Shown here: one piece after another, positions 51,937 through 59,288 of the stretch
How positions within the stretch are numbered: position 1 is the stretch's first letter
Layout of the letters: the number at the start of each line of letters is the position of its first letter
Program-made: the position numbers and the translations under genes
The notes under the pieces: model-generated
The model's database searches: none
What the model saw: the letters and a program-made list of their open reading frames with translations, nothing else
What the model was told of the DNA's origin: nothing
Source of the DNA: an uncultured bacterium
GTDB lineage: Bacteria > Bacillota_I > Bacilli_A > Acholeplasmatales > Anaeroplasmataceae
NCBI GenBank assembly: GCA_949291115.1
Contig: CASETY010000003.1
Coordinates: 1-64,000 of the forward strand
DNA length: 64,000 nucleotides
Direction: 5' to 3'

Positions 51937-54183
51937 TTAATTATTATTAGTTAAATCACTATATTTAACGCCAATATATTCTTCTATTATTTCGTGAGTA
52001 ATTAATTCTTTATTTGTTTCAAATGAAGGAATATATAAGTCATAATATTCAATTAAGAAATCAACATTATCAGTTATATTCTTGTTAAGTGAAATAGTAA
52101 CATTATTTTCTTCTTTTATATCTGTTATTAAATCATCATAACAATCTTCTTGAACAAATAACATTGGAATTTTAACTTCAATTACTTCATATTCATTAGT
52201 TTCTTCATCTAAATAATAGAAATATTGACTACGCATTTCAATATCATAACGACGTGAAAGCATTCCTTTTTTCGACACAAATTGTTTACTACTATTATTA
52301 ACATAAATAGTATCATTATTTAAATCATTATCTTCACTACTGCCTTCGATAACTTTAATACTATTTATACCTTCTATATCGCTTAAATTAAACCATAATG
52401 TGTCATAGTTAATTATAGAAAGTTTTTCGTTTACTTCATAACCAATCAATTTACCAGTTGTCACATCATACATTTCAACAATAGTTCCAGTAAAACCAAT
52501 CATGCCAGATGCTTTATTACCAACAGTAATTAGTCTATCATGTGTGATGTAAAAATCTGCACAACTACTTTTAATTGTTGCGTCATCACCAACTGTCAAA
52601 TATTCATAAATATGGCCACTAACTAATCCAGCAGTGTTAGAAATATCAAAATAAGCTTCACCAATGCCTAAAAATTTATAAGCAAATGTAAATTTATTTT
52701 TAGCTATACTATAAGCAAGAGCATTGGCGTCACCTATCTGAATACGACCATCTACTACATTTTCTAAAATATCGTAGCTAATCATAACTTCTATGTTTTG
52801 TTTGCCTAATAATGGTATATTAGTAGTAAATCCTAATACATAGAATAATGTGTTATCAACTAGATTAATAGTCACATCATAAGTACCATATTTAAAATCA
52901 TAACTTGCGGTATCACTAGGATTACTATCAATATAGTTTTGGAAAGCAGTAATGCTTGCTGATGTAACTGTATCAAGGGTCGTTAATACATTAAAGAATA
53001 CTTTACTTTGGTTTAAGTTAGAAATAACCATATTCCATTGTTCACCAAAACCACCATAATTAATTGAACTTACATCAACAAAGTTAGTAAAATCATAATT
53101 AACATCTTCTAAATTTACTAAATTTGCTTCATAACCTGGTTGCAATGTTTTTGGAATATAACTATATGGATTAACCTTAATCATACTAACAAGTGATTTT
53201 AAATATTCAACAACGTTAACTTTAGGATTAAATTTAGCATATAATACTAAATTACTGTTAACTTTAGTTTTAAAATCAAATTCTACTTCTTTTTCTTCAT
53301 CAATACACCAACAAATAAAATTATAACCTTCTAATTTAGGTGCTTCTGGTTCAACTACTAAACCACCTGCTTCAATGATTTGACTATTAATAGGGTTGCA
53401 TCCTTCTGGTAAAACAAAGCTAACTGTATAAGTTTTAGGGTCTTCTTCAATAACTTCATTCCATTTAGCAAATAATGTTAAATTAGTTGTAACAGCTGAT
53501 TCGAAATTATAACGAGTTGTTAAAGCTACATCTGTATACCAACCACCAAATGTATAACCATCTCTAGTTGGATCGCCAGGTTTGGTAACTTTAGCACCTT
53601 CATCAACAGTTTGACTAGCAACTGCACTACCGCCATTAGAATTGAAAGTAACTGTTACTTTAGTTGCAGCTTCTTCAACTTTTTCCCATTTTGCGTATAA
53701 TGTTAAGTTACCAGTTACAACTGTCTTAAAATCATACTCTTTAGTTAAAGCAGAATCAGTATACCAACCTTTAAATGTATAACCATCTCTAGTTGGGTTA
53801 GTAGGTTTGGCAACAGTTTTGCCATTTTCTACTTCTTGTGCCTTAACTTCACTACCACCATTAGAGTTGAATGTAACGGTATATGTTTCGTCTTCAACTT
53901 CTTTTGCTATTTTGTCAAATACAGCTACATATTTTTGGTCTTTATCAACTTTATATAAGTCTGGAGACCACTTTTCAAATCGATAATAATAATCATCATC
54001 TTCAGCTTTTGTTGGAGTAGAGCCATTATATTCAGGCATTGTTCCTTCTTCAACATTATTGTCAGTTTCTATAATTTTGCCTTCTACTTCCCAAGTAATA
54101 GTATAAGTATTTGTTTTATCACCAACACAAGCTACTAAGATTATAAGCAATCCTAGTATTAAAAAACTAAAAACTTTTTTCAT
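51937..54183 (-). CDS. Surface lipoprotein with InlB-type (Flg_new) beta-repeats, 748 residues
   Basis: Lipobox LVACVG near residue 20, then four InlB-B/Flg_new repeats (about 28-330). Two are nearly identical: TFNSNGGS near the start, PTRDGYTFKGWYTD or FGGWYTD in the middle, and NLTLYAKW at the end. Repeat one and four are more divergent. Residues 335-748 form a distinct domain of unknown function. Such proteins are typically cell-surface and attachment related. Four bases of coding gap separate it from the DUF304-like gene upstream. Confidence 0.88.
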   Translation of the reverse strand: MKKVFSFLILGLLIILVACVGDKTNTYTITWEVEGKIIETDNNVEEGTMPEYNGSTPTKAEDDDYYYRFEKWSPDLYKVDKDQKYVAVFDKIAKEVEDETYTVTFNSNGGSEVKAQEVENGKTVAKPTNPTRDGYTFKGWYTDSALTKEYDFKTVVTGNLTLYAKWEKVEEAATKVTVTFNSNGGSAVASQTVDEGAKVTKPGDPTRDGYTFGGWYTDVALTTRYNFESAVTTNLTLFAKWNEVIEEDPKTYTVSFVLPEGCNPINSQIIEAGGLVVEPEAPKLEGYNFICWCIDEEKEVEFDFKTKVNSNLVLYAKFNPKVNVVEYLKSLVSMIKVNPYSYIPKTLQPGYEANLVNLEDVNYDFTNFVDVSSINYGGFGEQWNMVISNLNQSKVFFNVLTTLDTVTSASITAFQNYIDSNPSDTASYDFKYGTYDVTINLVDNTLFYVLGFTTNIPLLGKQNIEVMISYDILENVVDGRIQIGDANALAYSIAKNKFTFAYKFLGIGEAYFDISNTAGLVSGHIYEYLTVGDDATIKSSCADFYITHDRLITVGNKASGMIGFTGTIVEMYDVTTGKLIGYEVNEKLSIINYDTLWFNLSDIEGINSIKVIEGSSEDNDLNNDTIYVNNSSKQFVSKKGMLSRRYDIEMRSQYFYYLDEETNEYEVIEVKIPMLFVQEDCYDDLITDIKEENNVTISLNKNITDNVDFLIEYYDLYIPSFETNKELITHEIIEEYIGVKYSDLTNNN

Positions 54184-54198
54184 GTTAATATCTTTTTG

Positions 54199-54597
54199 TT
54201 AGTCAGTAATAACTTGTTTAACATCTGAATCTTTAACTATTTTCTTCTTTAAGAAACTAGCTAAAGCTTGTGGGTTTTTAACACCTTCAAACACTAAATC
54301 ACTATGTTTACCAACAGTATTTAAGCGAACATCACCATAATTAAATATACTACCTACCATAGTTTGTTCAACACTAACACCTAAAATACCAGTTAATACT
54401 GATGATCTTTCACTTTTATTAATAACACCTTTATGCCATACAACTTTATCATCTGTAATTACAAGCCTATCATAAGTAACCGCTGCGCAGTAACAAATCC
54501 AAATAATTAATGGTATTATTAACCAAAAAAATAAAATAGCTAATAATGCCCAGCCTTTTGCCTTACCTATAGCACTAAATCCTGTTTCATATTTCAT
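54199..54597 (-). CDS. Bacterial PH-domain (DUF304/YdbT-like) membrane protein
   Basis: About 132 residues: a helical hairpin (about 14-38) followed by a PH-like beta domain, with YDRLVITDDKVVWHKGVINK and NYGDVRLNT typical of bPH_2 proteins. Start ATG 54597 is right after GGAGGAAAATAAT; the in-frame GTG at 54612 is part of the ribosome site. Function unknown, located at the membrane. Confidence 0.85.
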   Translation of the reverse strand: MKYETGFSAIGKAKGWALLAILFFWLIIPLIIWICYCAAVTYDRLVITDDKVVWHKGVINKSERSSVLTGILGVSVEQTMVGSIFNYGDVRLNTVGKHSDLVFEGVKNPQALASFLKKKIVKDSDVKQVITD

Positions 54598-54639
54598 ATT
54601 ATTTTCCTCCACATTTAATTCATGAGAAAAGCTTTAAAC

Positions 54640-54866
54640 TTATTTTTTTAACAAATCTTTAACTACATCTACTTTTAATAAATTACTTATTAACTCTAAA
54701 GTCGATAATTTATCAATACCGTTTTTTAAATATCTTCTTACGGTTCTTGGATCAACATCCATAATATTAGCTAGTTCTTCTTGAGTAATATTCTTATCTT
54801 TAAGTATTTTTTTAAATTACTACTAGCTTGTTTTGCTAAATCATTCAATCTAAAGCACATCCTCAT
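54640..54866 (-). pseudogene. Helix-turn-helix (XRE-like) gene, frameshifted in a run of A
   Basis: From ATG 54866 (or 54860) the frame reads LNDLAKQASSNLKK and then breaks at a run of seven A (54807-54813). One extra A would continue into ILKDKNITQEELANIMDVD and PRTVRRYLKNGIDKL, a clear Cro/C1 HTH, with stop at 54640. Without the shift neither half makes a working protein. It may be an antitoxin or phage-type regulator remnant. This gap of about 340 bases holds nothing else. Confidence 0.7.
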
Positions 54867-54956
54867 TTAATACTAATGTAAACCATTTTATAAAAAAATA
54901 ATAGGGCAATAATTGCCCTATTAGCCTTCTATAATATGATTCAGTATTAATAAACA

Positions 54957-55330
54957 TTAAATGTATTTTATCATTTTATAATTATTCAAACCTATACCAT
55001 CACGATAAACTGTTTGTTCATTTAGAATTTCATATCCTCTTTTTAAGAAAAAGTCTTTAGCTGTAATTGAAGCATCAACAGTAATGTCTTTATTTATATA
55101 TCCTTCTAATTTATTACATATAATGGTAGCAACACCCTTGTTTTGATAATTAGGATCTACATATAACATATTTAAATAACCATCACTAATATCACCAAAG
55201 CCGATAGTCTTTCCATCCATACTAGCAATTAAAGAATAATGAGATTCAAATATTTTAATTTATTTTTCTTTATTAGCTCCTTTAGCCAAACTTCTATTTG
55301 CTTTTCATTATAATCTTTCTTACAAGTAAT
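54957..55330 (-). pseudogene. GNAT acetyltransferase remnant 2 (YafP-like), 5' part lost and frame broken
   Basis: The open part (55220 down to 54957, 87 residues, MDGKTIGFGDISDGYLNMLY, NKGVATIICNKLEGY, SITAKDFFLKRGYE) is the C-terminal two thirds of a YafP-like acetyltransferase. The missing upstream piece DYNEKQIEVW is present but in the frame of the previous gene; one extra G after TGG would give VWAKGANKEK and continue, after an in-frame TAA, into IKIFESHYSLIAS. So a deletion, a one-base loss and a stop codon separate the parts. Confidence 0.75.
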
Positions 55331-55753
55331 TTTAATTTGATAAGGATTACCTTGTTCATCCAAATCTTCTCTTTTATAATCATAAAAACCATGTTTTAAA
55401 TAAAATTTATGTGCTTCTTTATTTTCTTCATTAACAACTACTTCATTAATATTATAATTTTTAAATGCATAATCTAATAATTTACTTCCACTATCTTTAC
55501 CTCTTAAATTATTATCAACAAATAACATTTCTAGTTTAGTATTATTAGCACCTATAAAACCAAGAGGATTATCTTTTTCATAACAGACTATTAAGTTAAA
55601 AACTAGCTTAATAGCTATTGGTACATATTGTTTAACATTATTAATTTCTTCTTCACTTAAGAAAATATGGCTACCTTTCTCTGATCTATGCCATAGATTA
55701 ACTAGTTAATTTATTAAGTTTATATTTTTGTCTACAATATGTTTAATCTGCAT
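55229..55753 (-). pseudogene. GNAT acetyltransferase remnant 1, nonsense codon near the start
   Basis: From ATG 55753 a single frame encodes MQIKHIVDKN, then TAA at 55706-55708 (codon 16), and then continues LVNLWHRSEKGSHIFLSEEE and a full acetyltransferase core (MLFVDNNLRGKDSGSKLLDYAF, EAHKFYLKHGFYDYKRED). A GAA to TAA change would explain it. The 3' end (after NPYQIK) runs directly into a piece of the second acetyltransferase, pointing to a deletion between two neighbouring genes. Confidence 0.8.
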
Positions 55754-55820
55754 AATAACAAGCCTTATTTTCTAAAAATATTAGTCAATTTATACATTTA
55801 TATATTGACATTAACATAAA

Positions 55821-55871
55821 AAAAGTCTGAATACTCGTTATGAGCTTCAGACTTTAGTTTCTAATTTGTGG
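55821..55871. repeat. 51-bp direct repeat, distal copy (duplicate of the tRNA-Leu 3' flank)
   Basis: Identical over 51 bases to 57895-57945. It contains the hairpin AGTCTGAA/TTCAGACT, which is the terminator of tRNA-Leu in the other copy, and ends (on the minus strand begins) with the CCA of the tRNA end. No tRNA body adjoins this copy. It may be an attachment site left by integration at the tRNA 3' end, or the rest of a lost tandem tRNA. Confidence 0.9.
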
Positions 55872-56138
55872 CTAAATATACCCATTGTGATGCACTTGCG
55901 ACCCCTATTTCAAGATGCAACCCCTACATAAGGTGTTTATTACTATAGCCTCACTTACCTATATTGTTATAAAAAGTTTTTAGTGCAAAATCACGTGCTA
56001 AAAATTTGTAGAAGGTAGAATGTTTAGTCATTTATGCTCAATCAATGTTAAATTACAGCCAAATTTTATTAAAGAGCCATTTAATTTTCTTCGTTTTTCT
56101 CTTTGTCTTTTGCCTGCTTTTGGCGGCTTAATCCGTTG
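55872..56138. other. Gene-free stretch between the distal repeat and the lipoprotein stop
   Basis: No convincing ORF or RNA gene. On the minus strand two similar words follow each other, TAGGGGTTGCATCTTGAA and TAGGGGTCGCAAGTGCATCA (about 55890-55935), unlike the AT-rich surroundings. Minus-strand translation past the lipoprotein stop gives another 25-30 basic residues before the next stop, which may be a former C terminus. Confidence 0.4.
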
Positions 56139-57464
56139 TTACCGTATGCCATTTTCTGACGTATCGGCTTTTAGAAGTACGTCCGTAAATTTGCCGCGTT
56201 TTGCGGCACTTATAACTTTGTATTTGTCCGCGTTTAAGTTTTCTATCAGTTTTGTATCATCATTGTCGGTTAGCGCTTCTTGAATTATTATGGCAATTTC
56301 TTCATAGCCGTTCTCTGCTAAATTCATAACCACTATTCGTCTTGCCTTCCCTAATGTTGTATCTTCCGTAGATTCATCATCTCTTATAATAAATGAGCGG
56401 GTATTCCTGCCAACTGCTAAGATAATGCCGTCATTCGCAAGTTTCTCATTGACCGCATTTAACAATCTTTTTCGCATCTCCTGTATTGTAGGGTTATAAC
56501 CAAAAGCATATTCAGTAAAATATTTGGCGCCGTTGACATAAGGAGTTCCTCTGTCGAATGCTTCGTCAAGTTTTGCGGCGTCAGGGTTTTCGGTTAACAA
56601 ATCCTGTAAAGTTATTTCCGTTTTAGGTTCAACGCAAGCTATTCTGTAAAGCATCGAAATTATTGCGTTATCGTAGAAGAAATGTAGTTTTATGCAATCG
56701 ATAATACCATTTTTATCGCTATCAACGACTTCCCATTGTTCGATTTGAACGCTATTTATATTGTATTTGCCAACTGTATTATATAGCATATCTTCGAGCA
56801 AATGGTCGTTCAAGGTTTTAACGACGACTGCCTGATACTTCTCGTTACCCTCTTGCATAAGTTCATTCAACGTAGTAGGGAGAGTCTCTTCGGGTATAGC
56901 CCTATAACCGCACACGCAAACGCCGTCCGCATTATACGAATGTTCCGCTTTCCCGCTTATCTCATCGCTATGTTCACAGGTAGCTTCATGCCAATGATAC
57001 GTTTCATTTGTTGTCCATTCTTCAGAGTAGCTATGTCCAGTAGCGTCGATTGGTTCAGTCCTTGTAGTTTCACACACTGTACAGGTATAAGTTTTTACAC
57101 CTGGTTCTAGGCAAGTTGCTGGAGTGGTAATTTTACCATCATCCCAACTATGTCCTGTAGCATTAATAGTTTCAGTTTTTGTTGCATCACAGGTAGTGCA
57201 GGTATAAGTCATTACACCATCAGTTTCGCATCCTTCAGGGGTAGTAACTTCACCACTATCCCATGTATGTTCAGCATAACTATCTCTTTCACCGCTATGC
57301 TCACAAGTAGCTGCGTGCCAGTGATGAGTGTCATCTGATGTCCATTCCTCAGCAAAAGTATGAGTGTGTGCTTCTTCTTGAGGACCACATGAAGTAAGAG
57401 TCACTGAGGACACTACACCAGCGAATATTCCAAGGGTAACTAATATTTTACTTACTAATCTCAT
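56139..57464 (-). CDS. Lipoprotein with Cys/His/Trp-rich repeats and a compositionally distinct C-terminal domain
   Basis: About 441 residues. Lipobox TLTSC after MRLVSKILVTLGIFAG. Residues 30-185 hold two kinds of repeats: HWHAATCEHSGE and HWHEATCEHSDE blocks, and YTCTTCDATKTE or YTCTVCETTRTE followed by ATGHSW, a type common in surface proteins of gut Firmicutes. The C-terminal half (about 200-441) is a different domain with no recognised motif, encoded with more GCG, CCG and TCC codons. ATG 57464 follows AAAGGAGA; an in-frame TTG at 57485 is in front of that site. It lies between the 51-bp repeats. Confidence 0.82.
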   Translation of the reverse strand: MRLVSKILVTLGIFAGVVSSVTLTSCGPQEEAHTHTFAEEWTSDDTHHWHAATCEHSGERDSYAEHTWDSGEVTTPEGCETDGVMTYTCTTCDATKTETINATGHSWDDGKITTPATCLEPGVKTYTCTVCETTRTEPIDATGHSYSEEWTTNETYHWHEATCEHSDEISGKAEHSYNADGVCVCGYRAIPEETLPTTLNELMQEGNEKYQAVVVKTLNDHLLEDMLYNTVGKYNINSVQIEQWEVVDSDKNGIIDCIKLHFFYDNAIISMLYRIACVEPKTEITLQDLLTENPDAAKLDEAFDRGTPYVNGAKYFTEYAFGYNPTIQEMRKRLLNAVNEKLANDGIILAVGRNTRSFIIRDDESTEDTTLGKARRIVVMNLAENGYEEIAIIIQEALTDNDDTKLIENLNADKYKVISAAKRGKFTDVLLKADTSENGIR

Positions 57465-57525
57465 ATCGATTGTCTCCTTTTTCAATAGTTTTTTATACGA
57501 TATAAATTGTTGTTTGATCTCTTCC

Positions 57526-57756
57526 TTAGTATGAGTGGTACACTACACTAGTATGCAGTATCTTCCTACCTAAATTATATCTTGCCATTATCAAAATTGT
57601 CTTAATCCTTAAGCGTAGTATAGCATAAAAGCTAGTTTTTATCGACCCTTCTTGTTCATTTTTCTCAAATAGCGTCTCATCTTTTTCCCCACCACTCCCC
57701 CTTCTACTAGCTGGTAAGCCTAATATAACAGAGAAAAGTTCGCACTGAGAAAGCAT
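57526..57756 (-). other. G-rich leader region with a doubtful 76-codon ORF
   Basis: The minus strand has an open frame of 76 codons (MLSQCELFSVILGLPAS and so on) without a good ribosome site. It spans a purine/G-rich block GGGGGAGTGGTGGGG (about 57690-57704), unusual for this genome, and a promoter inside its 3' half (57617-57645). An upstream TTGAGG-16-TATACT pair near 57785-57815 could start a longer transcript. I regard the region as a leader or transferred noncoding segment rather than a gene. Confidence 0.35.
57617..57645 (-). promoter_or_regulatory. Promoter of the island lipoprotein
   Basis: TCGATA (57640-57645), 17-base spacer, TATACT (57617-57622) on the minus strand, giving a leader of about 145 bases that includes an inverted repeat near 57530-57555 (TAGTGTAGTG with CACTCATACTA). 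Confidence 0.6.
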
Positions 57757-57894
57757 TTTCTTTCACGGTATTCTCTAAATTTTTTTAGTATAATCAAACA
57801 TATGGTCACCTCAAATGGTTATCAGTATTTCAACATCAACTAGGTTTAATTTCGATATTTTCATAGAACTTTTACAGGATTTTTTCTCAAAAAG

Positions 57895-57945
57895 AAAAGT
57901 CTGAATACTCGTTATGAGCTTCAGACTTTAGTTTCTAATTTGTGG
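57895..57945. repeat. 51-bp direct repeat, tRNA-proximal copy (tRNA-Leu CCA end plus terminator)
   Basis: Same 51 bases as 55821-55871. Here it begins, on the minus strand, with the encoded CCA of tRNA-Leu and contains the AGTCTGAA/TTCAGACT hairpin followed by UUUU, the natural terminator of the tRNA gene. Confidence 0.9.
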
Positions 57946-58029
57946 TGCCGGTGGTGGGACTCGAACCCACACACCCTCGCGGATAACAGATTTTGAGTCT
58001 GTCTCGTCTACCAATTCCGACACACCGGC
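57943..58029 (-). tRNA. tRNA-Leu (anticodon CAA)
   Basis: Type II tRNA with a long variable arm. Acceptor arms GCCGGTG/CACCGGC, discriminator A and an encoded CCA (57943-57945). Anticodon loop CTCAAAA gives anticodon CAA, reading UUG. T arm GGTTCGAGTCC is standard. Promoter at 58054-58082. Confidence 0.97.
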
Positions 58030-58034
58030 ATGTA

Positions 58035-58064
58035 GATGGTAATCACAATGTAAATATTACCATC
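58035..58064 (+). terminator. Hairpin in the tRNA-Leu 5' flank
   Basis: Perfect 9-bp stem GATGGTAAT/ATTACCATC (58035-58043 with 58056-58064) followed on the plus strand by TTTTT. It overlaps the -10 of the tRNA promoter. Orientation would stop plus-strand transcripts, though no plus-strand gene precedes it; on the minus strand it may also help end the glycosyltransferase transcript. Confidence 0.4.
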
Positions 58065-58082
58065 TTTTTATCGATTTTACAA
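58054..58082 (-). promoter_or_regulatory. Promoter of tRNA-Leu
   Basis: TTGTAA (58077-58082), 17-base spacer, TAATAT (58054-58059) on the minus strand, 25 bases before the tRNA. Confidence 0.6.
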
Positions 58083-58085
58083 GTT

Positions 58086-59288
58086 TTAATTGTGTGTTAT
58101 GAACTTAATATTATTTCTATCTTTATTTTTAATAGCTTCTTGATAGATTTCAAGCATTTTTAAGGCGTAATTTTCTTTTGAATAGTCTTTAACTGATTCA
58201 TAAGTTTTATTTTTTAAGCTTTTAATGATGGTAGTATCATTAATGATTAGTTTAAGTTTATTAACTAAATCATTGTGACCATCATAATAATAACCATTCA
58301 TTCCTTCTTTTAAAAGGCCATCTAAGGCTTCATCTTTTTGAACTAAGATAGGTGTCCCACAAGCTAAAGATTCTAAATAGGTAAGGCCCTGGGTTTCCGT
58401 AACGGAAGCGTTTAAAAAACAATCACCCATTTCATAATAAGGAGTTAGTTCTTCCCATTTCACAAAACCTAGAAACTTTACATCTTCATCTGTTAAATTA
58501 AGTTCATCACATTTTTTAAGTAGACCTTCTTTACTAGGTCCATCACCAACAATTAAAAAGACGGTGTTTTCATTTTTAACTTTAGCATAGGCATCTAATA
58601 ATAAATTAATCGATTTTTCTTCTGATAGTCTACCTATATAAATAAATATTAGTTTATTGTTTATATTTAGTTTTTGTTTTAATTTAATTAGTTCTTCTTC
58701 ACTTTGTTTATTATTTAATAGTGTTTCAAAGTCAATACCTGTTGGTACTACTCTAACATCACCATTAATATAATAATTATTTATTTTAGCTAATACTTTA
58801 CGTGTAGGTACTATTTTAATTATTGCTTGTTTATTGATTGGTTTAATTAATATTTTAGCTAAAGAAGCTAAAAATGGTTTATGAAAATAGGTATCTATCG
58901 TTTTTGATATATATTGAAGATAATCTTCATATAGAGTATGCAGTGTATAAACACATGGTATTTTATATTTCTTAGAGGCTAAAACAGCCATTTTAGCCAT
59001 TGAAAATTCAGTTTCAATATGAATAACATCTAATTTATATTTTTTTACTGTTTTTAGTTTTGTTCTTACAAGGTATGCTAATTTATAAGATTTTAAGCCT
59101 TTAAATGGCAATTTTAAGCCTTTAAATCTAATAACATTAGAAGCGTCTATAACTTCTTCATCGGTATCATTAGTAAAGATAAAAACTTCGTGACCTAATT
59201 TAATTAATTCATGTTCCAAGGTATAAATAGATGTAACAACCCCACTAATCAGTGGTTTGTACGCATCTGTAAAGATCCCGATTCTCAT
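58086..59288 (-). CDS. GT4 glycosyltransferase, diacylglycerol glucosyltransferase-like
   Basis: A 400-residue GT-B enzyme. N-terminal MRIGIFTDAYKPLISGVVTS is very close to the start of 1,2-diacylglycerol 3-glucosyltransferases (alMGS type), and the donor site carries the EX7E motif ETQGLTYLE with CGTPI after it. Predicted to add a hexose to diacylglycerol at the inner membrane face, making glycolipid or a lipoteichoic-acid anchor. AAAGGAGAG ribosome site. Its start lies inside the end of the UPF0104 gene. Confidence 0.85.
   Translation of the reverse strand: MRIGIFTDAYKPLISGVVTSIYTLEHELIKLGHEVFIFTNDTDEEVIDASNVIRFKGLKLPFKGLKSYKLAYLVRTKLKTVKKYKLDVIHIETEFSMAKMAVLASKKYKIPCVYTLHTLYEDYLQYISKTIDTYFHKPFLASLAKILIKPINKQAIIKIVPTRKVLAKINNYYINGDVRVVPTGIDFETLLNNKQSEEELIKLKQKLNINNKLIFIYIGRLSEEKSINLLLDAYAKVKNENTVFLIVGDGPSKEGLLKKCDELNLTDEDVKFLGFVKWEELTPYYEMGDCFLNASVTETQGLTYLESLACGTPILVQKDEALDGLLKEGMNGYYYDGHNDLVNKLKLIINDTTIIKSLKNKTYESVKDYSKENYALKMLEIYQEAIKNKDRNNIKFITHN

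Noticed and set aside
55890-55935. CRISPR or repeat array from the two TAGGGGT words
   Set aside because: Only two imperfect copies and no regular spacing; no array anywhere in the window.
56802-57338. Plus-strand ORFs antisense to the Cys/His-rich lipoprotein
   Set aside because: They arise from the repetitive, GC-richer coding sequence on the other strand and lack ribosome sites.
55821-58029. Transposon or insertion sequence in the island
   Set aside because: No transposase or terminal inverted repeats seen; only the direct repeat of the tRNA flank.
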